NCBI RefSeq assembly: GCF_014656095.1
Contig: NZ_BNBT01000013.1
Location: forward strand, 29,864-93,863
Direction: 5' to 3'
DNA from: Streptomyces longispororuber
GTDB lineage: Bacteria > Actinomycetota > Actinomycetes > Streptomycetales > Streptomycetaceae
Length of the DNA: 64,000 nt
Below, one piece after another: positions 51,385-60,360 of the stretch (position 1 is the stretch's first letter; the number at the start of each line of letters is the position of its first letter). The notes below the pieces were generated by a model. It searched no databases. It was not told the DNA's origin and saw only the letters and a program-made list of their open reading frames with translations. A program made the position numbers and the translations under genes.

Positions 51385-53088
51385 GTGGACGAGGCGCAGA
51401 TACAGCAGGTGCGGGCCGGGACGCCGGGAGGCGGGGCCGCGGGCGGGGCGGGGCGGCCCTCGTGGACGGAGTGGCTGACCACCACCGACCACAAGAGGAT
51501 CGGGACGCTGTACCTGGTCACCGCGTTCGTGTTCTTCATCGTCGGCGGTGTGATGGCGCTGTTCATGCGGGCCGAACTGGCCCGGCCCGGCACGCAGATC
51601 ATGTCGAACGAGCAGTTCAACCAGGCGTTCACGATGCACGGCTCGATCATGCTGCTGATGTTCGCCATGCCGCTGTTCACCGGCTTCGCGAACTGGGTCA
51701 TGCCGCTCCAGATCGGCTCACCGGACGTGGCCTTCCCGCGCCTGAACATGCTGGCGTACTGGCTGTTCCTGTTCGGCTCGCTGATCGCCGCCGCCGGTTT
51801 CCTCACCCCCGGCGGGGCCGCCGACTTCGGCTGGTTCCTGTACGCCCCGCTGTCCGACGCGGTGCATTCGCCGGGCGTCGGCGCCGACCTGTGGATCATG
51901 GGTGTGGCGCTGTCCGGGTTCGGCTCGATCCTGGGCGCGGTCAACTTCATCACCACCATCATCTGCATGCGCGCCCCCGGCATGACCATGTTCCGCATGC
52001 CGATCTTCACCTGGAACGTGCTGCTGACCGCGCTGCTCGTCCTGATCGTCTTCCCCGTCCTGGCGGCGGCCCTGTTCGCCCTGGAGTGCGACCGCGCGTT
52101 CGGCAGCCACGTCTTCGACCCGGCCAACGGCGGGGCGCTGCTGTGGCAGCACCTGTTCTGGTTCTTCGGCCACCCCGAGGTGTACATCCTGGCGCTGCCG
52201 TTCTTCGGGATCGTCAGCGAGGTCATCCCGGTCTTCTCCCGCAAGCCGATGTTCGGCTACATGGGCCTGGTCGGCGCGACCATCGCCATCGCCGGTCTGT
52301 CCGTGACCGTGTGGGCGCACCACATGTACACCACCGGCGGTGTGCTGCTGCCCTTCTTCTCCTTCATGACGTTCCTCATCGCGGTGCCGACCGGGGTGAA
52401 GTTCTTCAACTGGATCGGCACCATGTGGAAGGGCTCGCTGTCCTTCGAAACGCCGATGCTGTGGGCGACCGGCTTCCTCGTCACCTTCGTCTTCGGCGGC
52501 CTGACCGGCGTCATCCTCGCCTCGCCGCCGATGGACTTCCACCTCTCCGACTCCTACTTCGTGGTGGCGCACTTCCACTACACGGTCTTCGGCACGGTGG
52601 TGTACGCGATGTTCGCCGGGTTCCACTTCTGGTGGCCGAAGTTCACCGGCAAGATGCTCGACGAACGCCTCGGGAAGGTCACGTTCTGGACGCTCACGGC
52701 CGGTTTCCACCTCACGTTCCTCGTCCAGCACTGGCTCGGTGCCGAGGGCATGCCCCGCCGCTACGCCGACTACCTCGCGGCCGACGGCTTCACCGCCCTC
52801 AACACCCTGTCCACGATGGGGTCGTTCCTCCTCGGCCTGTCGCTCCTGCCGTTCTTCTACAACGTCTGGAAGACCGCCAAGGACGGCGAGCCCGTCAGCG
52901 CCGACGACCCCTGGGGCTACGGCCGCTCCCTGGAGTGGGCGACCTCCTGCCCGCCCCCGCGGCACAACTTCGTCCGGCTCCCGCTGATCCGCTCCGAGTC
53001 CCCGGCCTTCGACCTGCACCACCCGGAGATCGCCGCCCTGGACAGGGCCGCGGAGCCGGAGGGCGCCGGGGCCGGGACGGCGAGGTAG
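51385..53088 (+). CDS. ctaD: Cytochrome c oxidase subunit I (stand-alone copy)
   Basis: This 567-residue haem-copper oxidase subunit has twelve membrane helices. Ligands and signatures are [16 protein letters not shown] (low-spin haem His), [22 protein letters not shown] (CuB His with the His-Tyr cross-link), [10 protein letters not shown] (two CuB His) and [12 protein letters not shown] (haem a3 and haem a His). It is therefore likely functional. Subunits II and III are not adjacent, so this is a second copy that probably joins subunits encoded elsewhere. GTG start at 51385. Confidence 0.93.
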   Translation: MDEAQIQQVRAGTPGGGAAGGAGRPSWTEWLTTTDHKRIGTLYLVTAFVFFIVGGVMALFMRAELARPGTQIMSNEQFNQAFTMHGSIMLLMFAMPLFTGFANWVMPLQIGSPDVAFPRLNMLAYWLFLFGSLIAAAGFLTPGGAADFGWFLYAPLSDAVHSPGVGADLWIMGVALSGFGSILGAVNFITTIICMRAPGMTMFRMPIFTWNVLLTALLVLIVFPVLAAALFALECDRAFGSHVFDPANGGALLWQHLFWFFGHPEVYILALPFFGIVSEVIPVFSRKPMFGYMGLVGATIAIAGLSVTVWAHHMYTTGGVLLPFFSFMTFLIAVPTGVKFFNWIGTMWKGSLSFETPMLWATGFLVTFVFGGLTGVILASPPMDFHLSDSYFVVAHFHYTVFGTVVYAMFAGFHFWWPKFTGKMLDERLGKVTFWTLTAGFHLTFLVQHWLGAEGMPRRYADYLAADGFTALNTLSTMGSFLLGLSLLPFFYNVWKTAKDGEPVSADDPWGYGRSLEWATSCPPPRHNFVRLPLIRSESPAFDLHHPEIAALDRAAEPEGAGAGTAR

Positions 53089-53092
53089 GCCC

Positions 53093-53665
53093 GTGTCCCA
53101 CACCGTCCTCGCCGTCGGCGCCGCCGTGGTCACCGCCTCAGGCTGCGTCTGGTACCTGCCGGCCCTCGCCGACTTGCGCGCGGCGGCCGACCGGCCGGCC
53201 TCCCGGCGTACGGCCGCGGCGGCCTGCCTGAGCGGATGGACCACGATCGCCTCGGCCGCCGTGCTGCTCCTGGTGGCCGAGGCCTGGTGGCTGCCCTGCG
53301 CCGCGGTCGTCGCGGGGGCCGCCGTCACCGTCGCCCTGCGGGTCCGTGCCCACGTCCGGCGTCGGCGCGAGCAACGGGAGGCCGCGTACCACTGGGCGCA
53401 GTTGCGTCCCGGCACACCGCCGCCCGCCGGCACGGGCGACTCGCGGCACGTGGTGGCCGTCCTGGTCGGCACCGGCCTGATCGCCGCCGTCACCACCGCG
53501 GGCCTCAAGGTCGCCGCCGGGCCCGGGGGCGGCGCGGACTGGCCGCGGGCGGCGATCGTCTCCGCCGCGGTCCTCGGCCTGTTTCTCGCCGTCGCGTTCG
53601 CCCACGGACGCAGGGTGCGCCGACGTGCCCGCGCGCGCCTGACGCACGAGGACCCTCCGGCCTGA
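53093..53665 (+). CDS. Four-helix membrane protein next to the oxidase gene
   Basis: This 190-residue protein has four clear hydrophobic segments (VLAVGAAVVTASGCVWYLPAL; TTIASAAVLLLVAEAWWLPCAAVVAGAAV; VVAVLVGTGLIAAVTTAGL; AAIVSAAVLGLFLAVAFA) and Arg-rich loops. I do not recognise the family. Four bases after ctaD and co-oriented, so probably co-transcribed. It might assist the oxidase. Confidence 0.75.
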   Translation: MSHTVLAVGAAVVTASGCVWYLPALADLRAAADRPASRRTAAAACLSGWTTIASAAVLLLVAEAWWLPCAAVVAGAAVTVALRVRAHVRRRREQREAAYHWAQLRPGTPPPAGTGDSRHVVAVLVGTGLIAAVTTAGLKVAAGPGGGADWPRAAIVSAAVLGLFLAVAFAHGRRVRRRARARLTHEDPPA

Positions 53666-53809
53666 GTCCCCGCAGGCCACAGCGGGTGTCCGCCCGGTGC
53701 GCGCCGGGCCGAACGACCTCATGGACGGGGCCGTTCAGCAGGCGGGGCGCGGTGCGACACCCGGGCCGGACGCGCGCACCCCGCCCCCTACGCAGGAGAT
53801 CCCGTTGTG

Positions 53810-55198
53810 ATGACCGACCCCACCGACGCGTACGAGGAGTACCGCGTCCTGCTCGCGCGCCAGGAAGCCAAGCGGCTCCGGCGGAGACTGCTGACGCCGG
53901 ACGCCCCTGACGTCCCTGACGCCCCGGACATCCATCACACCCATGAGGTCCATGACACCCGTGACAGCCGTGACCGTGATGTCCTGGGCTCCGTCGACGC
54001 CCGGCCGCCTCGCACCGCCCCCGGCCGCGACGGGGCCGACGACCAGCGGCTGATCACCGAGTCCCTGGCGCTCGTGACGCCCTTCCCCGAGCTGATCGCC
54101 GACCTGTACGCGGCCCTGTTCGAGCGGCACCCCTATCTGCGCGGGCTCTTCCCCGAGTCCATGGCCTTCCAACAGGCCCATCTGGAGCGGGCCTTCCGCT
54201 TCCTCATCGACCGGCTGGACCGGCCGGACGAGGTGGCCGCGTTCTGCACCCGGCTCGGCCGGGACCACCGCAAGCTCGGCGTACGACCGGTGCACTACGA
54301 CGTGTTCGAGACGGCGCTCGTGGAGGCGTTGCGCCGGCGCGCGGGCACCTGGTGGCGCGAGGACACCGAACAGGCGTGGCGGCGGATGCTGCGGCGGGCG
54401 GTCACGGCCATGGTGCGGGGCGCGGAGGCGGCGCTCGCCGAGCGCCCCTTCTGGGACGTCACCGTGACCGGCCGGGAGGAGCGCGGCCCCGACCTGGCCG
54501 TGCTCCGGGTCGCCCCCGCCGAGCCGTACCCGTACCGCGCGGGTCAGTACGCGCTGCTCCAGTCGCCCCTGCTCGCGCGCGCCTGGCGGCCGTTCAGCGT
54601 GGCGTGCGCGCCCCGTGCGGACGGCGAGCTGGAGTTCCACGTCCACCGCACCGGTCCGGGCGGGGTGAGCGACGCCCTGGTGACGCGCACACGCGTCGGG
54701 GACCCGCTGCGCCTCGGCCCCGCCCAAGGAGCCATGACCCTCCAGGAGGGCGACCGCGACCACGACGCAGTGGTCGTCGCGAGCGGCACCGGCTGGGCCG
54801 GGGCCAGGGCGCTGCTCCAGGACCTGGCGCGGCGCCGCGTGCCGGGCCGCGTCGCGCACCTGTTCCTCGCCGCGCGCACCCGCGAGGAGCTGTACGACCT
54901 GGACGCGGTGGCCGCGTGGGAGGCCCGTGCCCCGTGGTTGCGGGTGGTCACCGTGCTCGGCGCGGCCGCCGAGGGCGACGCGCCGGCCGAGGCGGTGTCC
55001 CGGCACGCGGGGTGGCCGCCGTCCGGCCCGGTCTTCGTCAGCGGCCCGCCCGCCCTGGCGGCCACCGTGCGCGGCCTGTGCGCCCGGGGCCTGCCGGCCG
55101 ACCGTCTGCGGCACGACCTCACCGCCGCCGCGGCGACCACGCCGGACCTGCCGGACCGGACGGCCGGACCGGGCGGCACGGCGGCACGGGTGGCGTGA
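53810..55198 (+). CDS. Flavohaemoglobin-like protein with disordered N-terminus
   Basis: This 462-residue protein has a low-complexity N-terminus (DAPDVPDAPDIHHTHEVHDT) and then a globin domain at about 78-215, with the proximal His153 in GRDHRKLGVRP. An FAD-binding ferredoxin-reductase domain follows (AGQYALLQSP, RPFSVACAP), then an NAD domain (VVVASGTGWAGARALLQDL, VFVSGPPAL). This is the layout of flavohaemoglobins, which convert nitric oxide to nitrate or act as globin-coupled reductases. Position after a terminal oxidase gene suggests protection of respiration under low oxygen or NO. ATG 53810 is used. GTG 53807 is the alternative. Confidence 0.85.
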   Translation: MTDPTDAYEEYRVLLARQEAKRLRRRLLTPDAPDVPDAPDIHHTHEVHDTRDSRDRDVLGSVDARPPRTAPGRDGADDQRLITESLALVTPFPELIADLYAALFERHPYLRGLFPESMAFQQAHLERAFRFLIDRLDRPDEVAAFCTRLGRDHRKLGVRPVHYDVFETALVEALRRRAGTWWREDTEQAWRRMLRRAVTAMVRGAEAALAERPFWDVTVTGREERGPDLAVLRVAPAEPYPYRAGQYALLQSPLLARAWRPFSVACAPRADGELEFHVHRTGPGGVSDALVTRTRVGDPLRLGPAQGAMTLQEGDRDHDAVVVASGTGWAGARALLQDLARRRVPGRVAHLFLAARTREELYDLDAVAAWEARAPWLRVVTVLGAAAEGDAPAEAVSRHAGWPPSGPVFVSGPPALAATVRGLCARGLPADRLRHDLTAAAATTPDLPDRTAGPGGTAARVA

Positions 55199-55268
55199 GC
55201 ACGCGGGCGGACGGGCGGGAGGCACCGGCCCGTCCGCCCCGCAGGGCCCGCCGAACCTTCTGCTCCCG

Positions 55269-55346
55269 TCACCGTCCCTTCCGTGAGCGCGTGTACACGA
55301 CCATGAGCACGATGGCGATGAGCACCAGAACCAGGAGGATCTTCAT
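55269..55346 (-). CDS. Very small single-helix membrane protein
   Basis: A 25-residue frame begins MKILLVLVLIAIVLMVVYTR and ends in a basic tail (SRKGR). It is a single membrane helix with inside-positive end. No clear ribosome site is seen, so it may be chance. It overlaps no other gene. Confidence 0.35.
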   Translation of the reverse strand: MKILLVLVLIAIVLMVVYTRSRKGR

Positions 55347-55464
55347 GCCGCCCCGTCTGCCCGCGCAGCCCCGGTCCCATACCCGCACGGGCGCCCGGTC
55401 GCGGCAGTGGGACGCCGGGGCGACGATGACCCGCCCATATGCCCCGAAACGCGGTGCTTCTCCC

Positions 55465-55684
55465 CTGCGGGGGGAAGCTGTCACCCGCAGGGGTGGAGCC
55501 GTGGATGGAGCCGGGCCCGCCGGGCAAGCTGGTGGCGAGGGCCGCCCGGACCCGATCGCTCCCCCACGGCAGTCGGAGACGCGGCCCTCACCCCTTGCCC
55601 CGCGCGCGGGGGCCCGCCCCTCGAATTCGCGGGGCCGGGAAGCGCGCCTGTACACCAACTCCCGCTGAGTAGAACGTTCGTTTC
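55465..55684 (+). promoter_or_regulatory. Upstream region of the nuclease gene with hairpin and SOS-like box
   Basis: The interval 55347-55817 has no gene. It holds a 10-bp hairpin CCCCTGCGGG/CCCGCAGGGG (about 55465-55498) and, at 55671-55684, AGAACGTTCGTTTC. The latter resembles the actinobacterial LexA box (CGAAC-N4-GTTCG type) at most core positions. It lies 134 bases before the Mrr-like gene. Confidence 0.4.
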
Positions 55685-55817
55685 AGCAGACAGATGGTCC
55701 GGCGGCACCGCCGCCAGGCGTGAAGGGCGTGGCCACCGCGGGTTTTTGACGCACCCCGAACCGGGGCAGACGGAGACGACCGATCATTTGATCTTCGCCG
55801 TCCGAGAGGGGAGTGAC

Positions 55818-56714
55818 ATGACCGCACCCTCACGTCCAGTGCGGCGCGTGGATCGTGCGCGGCGCTTCGACCTGCGCTCGACCGCCCTGTTCTTCGTCCT
55901 GCTGGCGCTCGTCCTGTGCCTGCTGGCGTTCGTGTTCCGGACAGCGGCGCGCGTGGTCGAGAACCGTCCGCTGTGGGCCTGCACCCTCCTCGTGGTCGGC
56001 GTCGCGGCCGCGCGGCTCAGCCGGACGAGGTGGCGCCGCTTCTCCGCCGCCCGGTACGCGCGCCGCGCCGCCGAGGCGCTGGAGGAAGCGGCCGAGGAAG
56101 CCTCCGGCGAGCTCGACGACGTACCGGCGGCGGGCGGGGCGGCGCCCGCGGTACCGCCCACCGTACGCAGGGACGCGTCCGGCGAGGCGTACGCGGCCGC
56201 TCCCCCGGCGGTCCAGGTCCTGGCGGAGGAGGGCCCCGGCGCCTGCACGGTGCGGGTCACCGAGGGGACGGTGGTGGCGACCGGGGAGGAGGCGACCGCC
56301 ACCCTCGACCCGCCGGTCGACTACGCCGCCCTCGATCCGGACGACTTCGAGCAGGCCATAGCCGACCTCTGCGCCCGCGACCACTGCCAGGAGGTGGAAG
56401 TGGTCGGCGGCGCGTGCGACTTGGGCGCAGACGTCCTCGCGGTCACCTCCGACGGCCGGCGCCTCGTCGTCCAGTGCAAGCGCTACGCGGAGGGCAACAA
56501 GGTCGGCTCGCAGGACCTCCAGCGCTTCGGCGGTACGTGCTTCACCGTCCACGAGGCCGACATAGCCGCACTCGTCACCACGAGCGACTTCACGCTCCCC
56601 GCCCTGGAGTACGCGCGGCAGTGCGGGATCGTGTGCGTGAACGGGGAGGATCTGCTCGCGTGGCGGCAGGGCACCGGGCCGAGCCCGTGGGAGCGCGCGG
56701 ACCTGTTCACCTGA
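55818..56714 (+). CDS. Membrane-anchored Mrr-like restriction endonuclease
   Basis: This 298-residue protein has two membrane helices at the N-terminus (about 21-40 and 51-67), a coil/Ala-rich linker, and a C-terminal nuclease domain. The PD-(D/E)xK core is visible: DPDDFEQAIADLCARDHCQEVEVVGG, then Asp205 (GADVLAV) and Gln219-Cys-Lys221 (VVQCKRY), as in Mrr family enzymes. GNKVGSQDLQRFGGTC and VTTSDFTLPALEYAR also fit. It may cut modified DNA at the membrane. No methyltransferase is linked. Confidence 0.85.
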   Translation: MTAPSRPVRRVDRARRFDLRSTALFFVLLALVLCLLAFVFRTAARVVENRPLWACTLLVVGVAAARLSRTRWRRFSAARYARRAAEALEEAAEEASGELDDVPAAGGAAPAVPPTVRRDASGEAYAAAPPAVQVLAEEGPGACTVRVTEGTVVATGEEATATLDPPVDYAALDPDDFEQAIADLCARDHCQEVEVVGGACDLGADVLAVTSDGRRLVVQCKRYAEGNKVGSQDLQRFGGTCFTVHEADIAALVTTSDFTLPALEYARQCGIVCVNGEDLLAWRQGTGPSPWERADLFT

Positions 56715-56780
56715 CGGCACCCACCCGACGGAGGGCCGAACCCGGCGGTACCCAGGGCCCGTTGGCCCCGGAGTCCGGCG

Positions 56781-57350
56781 TCACGTGCCGGCCGCCCGGG
56801 GCCGGGCGGGCGCGGAGGGCGAACCGTCGGCAGCCGGGACGGGGATCATCTGGTAGGGCGGGACCCGGGGGCGGCGTAGGGCCTCCGCGTCGGCGAGGCC
56901 CTGGCTGCGCCGGACCTCGACGCGGACGTCGTGCAGCGCGTCCCGGAAGGCGCGGTCGAGCTCCTGGTAGGCGCTCGTGTCCACGGTCAGGCCCCCGCCC
57001 ACGGCGTCCCTGAGGTCCCTCAGCACGGAGAACGCGTGCTCGCACGCCGTCGTGACGTGCGACGGCGTGGTGACCAGCAGGAGCTGCCGGGAATCCGCCG
57101 TGCCCGCCTCGGCCACGAGGTCCCGGACGGCGCCGTAGTTCCTGTCGGCGCCGCGGTCCTCGCGGCTGGCGATGTCGTAGAGCCCTTCGTAGGCACGCAT
57201 CAGCGCCCTGAGGAACTCCACGCAGATCTCCACCTGCCTGTCCCGCTGCTGGTGGGCCCGGTCGCGCTTCCACCGCACCTTGTCGGCGACGAGCGTCGAG
57301 GCGACACCGGCGGCCGTACCGCACAGGGTCGCGACAAGCGTGATCCACAC
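56781..57350 (-). CDS. Membrane-anchored helical protein of unknown function
   Basis: This 189-residue protein starts at GTG 57350 after GGAGGG, with an N-terminal hydrophobic anchor (WITLVATLCGTAAGVASTLVAD). A mainly helical soluble domain follows (RAHQQRDRQVEICVEFLRALMRAYEGLYDIA; CEHAFSVLRDLRDAV; YQELDRAFRDALHDVRVEVRRSQ) and a Pro-rich tail. I do not recognise the family. A similar layout is common in streptomycete orphan proteins. Confidence 0.7.
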   Translation of the reverse strand: MWITLVATLCGTAAGVASTLVADKVRWKRDRAHQQRDRQVEICVEFLRALMRAYEGLYDIASREDRGADRNYGAVRDLVAEAGTADSRQLLLVTTPSHVTTACEHAFSVLRDLRDAVGGGLTVDTSAYQELDRAFRDALHDVRVEVRRSQGLADAEALRRPRVPPYQMIPVPAADGSPSAPARPRAAGT

Positions 57351-57440
57351 ACTGCCCTCCAGAGCGCACCGGCGACACCGCGGGAGGACAGTGAACCATC
57401 GGGCAGGGCCCGGGCACAGCGGTTCCCGCCTCGGCCCCGC

Positions 57441-57487
57441 CGCCCGAAGCCCCGCCACCCGAAGCCCTTCCGCCCGAAGCCCTTCCG
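57441..57487. repeat. 15-bp tandem repeat
   Basis: Three copies related to CCCGAAGCCCTTCCG sit in the 170-base gap between the orphan protein start and the TetR gene end. No gene here. Confidence 0.65.
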
Positions 57488-57523
57488 TCACCGGTCCCAG
57501 CCCTCGCAGCCCCCGTGACCCCC

Positions 57524-58135
57524 TCACCCCTCGGCGGACGGCGGGCCCTTGCGGGTGCCGGAGGCCAGGACTCTCGCGGTGAAGTCCGCCAACTGCGCCC
57601 GCAGGCGCTCCCGCGGCAGGCCCTCCGGCCCGGCCAGGTGCTCGACGAGGTCGGCCCGGGTGGCGGCGAGCAGGGCGTGGGCGGTGAACGCGCTGTCGGA
57701 CAGGCCGGGGATCTGCTCCAGGACCGCGCGAAGGAGCCCGTGCCAGTGCCGGTAGTGCTCCGCCTGGTACGGGCTGCCGGTCCCGCTCTCCTCCAGGGCC
57801 AGCGCGAGGCGGCGGTTGTCGAGCTTGAAGCAGAGGACGGCGTCGAGCAGCGCGGGCACCCGCTGCTCCGGCGGGGTGCCGGGGCCCAAGGGCGGAGGCC
57901 CGGACTCCACGGCCTCCCTGAGCGGTTCGAGCCGCGCCTCGTACAGCGCGCGGAGCAGCCCGGGGCGATCGCCGAAGGCCCGGAAGAGCGTGCCCTTGCC
58001 GACACCGGCCGCCGCCGCGACGTCGGCCATGGTGACGTCGTCCGGACTCCCGCCCCGTGCGAAGAGGGCGTCGGCGGCCGCGAGCACGGCCTCCCGGTTC
58101 CGCGCGGCGTCCTTGCGGGGCTTGCGCTCGGGCAT
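57524..58135 (-). CDS. TetR-family transcriptional repressor
   Basis: This 203-residue regulator has N-terminal helix-turn-helix NREAVLAAADALFARGG, DVTMADVAAAAGVGKGTLFRAFGDRPGLL. The ligand-binding C-domain is unlike any I can assign. It is divergent from the SnoaL/NmrA pair with two matching palindromes in the 92-base gap, so it very probably represses both itself and that pair. Confidence 0.9.
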   Translation of the reverse strand: MPERKPRKDAARNREAVLAAADALFARGGSPDDVTMADVAAAAGVGKGTLFRAFGDRPGLLRALYEARLEPLREAVESGPPPLGPGTPPEQRVPALLDAVLCFKLDNRRLALALEESGTGSPYQAEHYRHWHGLLRAVLEQIPGLSDSAFTAHALLAATRADLVEHLAGPEGLPRERLRAQLADFTARVLASGTRKGPPSAEG

Positions 58136-58162
58136 GCTGCTGCTCCCTCTCCCTTTACAAAG

Positions 58163-58203
58163 CGGACCATGGGTCCGTATCGTCGAAGCGGACCACGGGT
58201 CCA
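58163..58203. promoter_or_regulatory. Twin operators for the TetR regulator
   Basis: CGGACCATGGGTCCG (58163-58177) and CGGACCACGGGTCCA (58189-58203) are 6-3-6 inverted repeats differing by two bases, 26 bases apart from start to start. They lie between the divergent TetR and SnoaL-like genes, so two dimers could bind. Confidence 0.7.
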
Positions 58204-58227
58204 GATTCTACGAGACGGAGGACACCC

Positions 58228-58791
58228 ATGTCCGCACCCACGACGACGCCCGGGCGGACGGCCACGCCGCACGCCGCGCCCACGTCCGTACCGCTGCCCG
58301 ACCCGGCCCCGCGGACGTCTTCGACACCCCCGGCCACCCCGGCCTCTCCGACGTCCCCGGCTGCCCCGACCTCCCCGGCTTCCGCGGCGGACGTCTACCG
58401 CCACGGTCTGCGGCTCCTGCTGGACAAGGACATCAGCGGCTGGGTCGCCCTGTGGGCCGAGGACGGCGTCATGGAGTTCCCCTTCGCCCCCGAGGGCCGG
58501 CCGAGGCGCCTGGAGGGCAGGGACGCCGTCGCCGCCTATATGCGCCCCTACCCGGACCACATCGAGCTGCACGACTTCCCCGACCTGCGGATCCACGAGA
58601 CCGCGGACCCCGGGACCATCGTGGCCGAGATGCGCGGCGTCGGCCGGCTGGTGGAGACCGGCCGCCCCTACGACATGACGTACATCGCCGTCGTGACCGT
58701 CCGGGACGGGCGCATCACGTCGTACCGCGACTACTGGAACCCGCTCGCCGTCCTGGAATCCGGCACGGACTTCGCCGGGAGCGGCCGATGA
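58228..58791 (+). CDS. SnoaL-like (NTF2-fold) protein
   Basis: This 187-residue protein has a Pro/Thr-rich first 55 residues, then an NTF2-type domain: DVYRHGLRLLLDKDISGWVALWAEDGVMEFPFAPEGRPRRLEGRDAVAAYMRPY and MTYIAVVTVRDGRITSYRDYWNPLAV. Members are small-molecule isomerases, hydratases or cyclases. Its ATG is 25 bases after the second operator. It is coupled to the next gene (ATGA overlap). Confidence 0.85.
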   Translation: MSAPTTTPGRTATPHAAPTSVPLPDPAPRTSSTPPATPASPTSPAAPTSPASAADVYRHGLRLLLDKDISGWVALWAEDGVMEFPFAPEGRPRRLEGRDAVAAYMRPYPDHIELHDFPDLRIHETADPGTIVAEMRGVGRLVETGRPYDMTYIAVVTVRDGRITSYRDYWNPLAVLESGTDFAGSGR

Positions 58792-59666
58792 CGAACGCCC
58801 CCGCCCCCGTGCCGACTTCACCCCTCGGCGCCACCCTGGTCATCGGGGCCACCGGCACCACCGGCAGCCGTACCGCCGCGGGCCTGGCGGCCGAGGGCCA
58901 CCGCGTCCGGGCCGCGAGCCGGCACGCCACGGCGGTGCCCGGGGCCGAGCCGGTGCGGTTCGACTGGTACGAGCCCGCCACCCACGCCGCCGCGCTCGCC
59001 GGAGCCGACCGCGTCTACCTGGTCCCGCCCCTCGGCGACCCCGATCCGGCGGCGGTCATGCTGCCGTTCCTGCGGCGGGCTCGCGCCGCGGGTGTCCGCC
59101 GCGCGGTGCTGCTCAGTGCCTCGGCCGTCCCCGAGGGCGGCCCGGCGGTGGGGAAGGTGCACCAGGCCCTGCCCGGCCTGTTCGACGAGTGGGCGGTGCT
59201 GCGGCCGTCGTGGTTCATGCAGAACTTCATCCATAGGCACATACACGCCGCGAGCATCCGTGCCGAGGGCGTCATCCGGACCGCGGCGGGGAGCGGACGG
59301 GTTGGCTTCGTCGACGCCGACGACATCGCGGCCGTCGCCGTCCGCGCCCTGACCGACGAGCGGGCCCCCGACAGCGACCTCGTCCTCACCGGACCGGAGG
59401 CGCTCGGCTACGACGACATCGCCGCCGCCGTCGCCGAGGCCACCGGGCGGCCCGTGACGCACCACCGGCTGACGTACGAGGAGTCGCGCGACCGCCTCAC
59501 GGCTACGGGGATGCCGCCGGAGTTCGCCGCCCTGCTGGCGGGCATGGACCGGGCCGTCGCCGAGGGGGCGGAGGACCGCGTCACCGACACCGTCCAGCGC
59601 GTCACCGGCCGGCCCCCGGGCTCCTTCCGCGCCCTCCTCGCCCGGGAGCTGCCCGGCGGCCGGTGA
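58788..59666 (+). CDS. NmrA-like NAD(P)-binding protein
   Basis: This 292-residue atypical short-chain-dehydrogenase fold protein has nucleotide motif VIGATGTTGSRTAAGL, SRHATAVPGAEPVRFDWYEPATHAAALAGADRVYLVPP and LRPSWFMQNF. It is related to NmrA sensors and to quinone- or redox-linked reductases. Encoded with the SnoaL-like protein under TetR control, so probably one step of a detoxification or redox response. Confidence 0.85.
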   Translation: MTNAPAPVPTSPLGATLVIGATGTTGSRTAAGLAAEGHRVRAASRHATAVPGAEPVRFDWYEPATHAAALAGADRVYLVPPLGDPDPAAVMLPFLRRARAAGVRRAVLLSASAVPEGGPAVGKVHQALPGLFDEWAVLRPSWFMQNFIHRHIHAASIRAEGVIRTAAGSGRVGFVDADDIAAVAVRALTDERAPDSDLVLTGPEALGYDDIAAAVAEATGRPVTHHRLTYEESRDRLTATGMPPEFAALLAGMDRAVAEGAEDRVTDTVQRVTGRPPGSFRALLARELPGGR

Positions 59667-59751
59667 CCGCCGGGCACGCGGACCGCGACCCTGCGACGCC
59701 ATCCCGCCCCGGCCGGGCGACGGGGCGCCGCCCCGCGGCGGCGCGGTCGCG

Positions 59752-60108
59752 CTACCGCACGGCGGTGAACTCCACGGCGACGTCGTACAGGCCCCGGCTC
59801 GACGTGATCTCCACGTCCGGGTCGTCCTGCGCGGCGCGGACGCGCGCGCCGAACTCCGGGTCGTCCGTGGCCGCCCGCCACGCCTCCTCGCTCTCCCAGT
59901 GCGCCACGTTGACGACCTGGAACCGCGTCTCCGAGGAACGGGCGCGGTGCAGCCGGGAGTCGATGAAGCCGGGCTTGGCGCTCATGAGCGCGGCGCGCTC
60001 CTCCCACCGGGCGACGAACGCGTCGAGGTGCTCGGCGGGCACCTCGAAGACGTTGATGAACGTGACGGCCTCGCCCGGAACGGCGGCGGGACGGTTCTCT
60101 TCGGTCAC
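59752..60108 (-). CDS. Antibiotic biosynthesis monooxygenase (ABM) domain protein
   Basis: This 118-residue dimeric alpha+beta barrel protein has VTFINVFEVPAEHLDAFVARWEERAALMSAKPGFIDSRLHRA and NVAHWESEEAWRAATDDPEFGARVRA. Such proteins act as cofactor-less monooxygenases or haem-degrading enzymes. A haem-binding site cannot be confirmed here. Stands alone. Confidence 0.85.
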   Translation of the reverse strand: MTEENRPAAVPGEAVTFINVFEVPAEHLDAFVARWEERAALMSAKPGFIDSRLHRARSSETRFQVVNVAHWESEEAWRAATDDPEFGARVRAAQDDPDVEITSSRGLYDVAVEFTAVR

Positions 60109-60360
60109 GGCACTCTCCAGATAGGGCAGTTGGTACGGCGGTTGGTACGCCGAGCGGACCCCGACGGCCGGGACGGTCGCGGCGGGGCCCGCGTGATCCC
60201 GAGGGTAGGGGTGCGGCCCCGGTCGAGGCCGAGGGGGGTGGGTGGCCCCGAGGGCCGCGTCGACGCGGCGGCCGTGCCCGCGTCGCGCCCCGGAGGAAGC
60301 GCACCGTACCGGCCACCCCGGGCACTTGGCCCTCCGGCCGAGCCGCTAGCCTCCGAGAGC

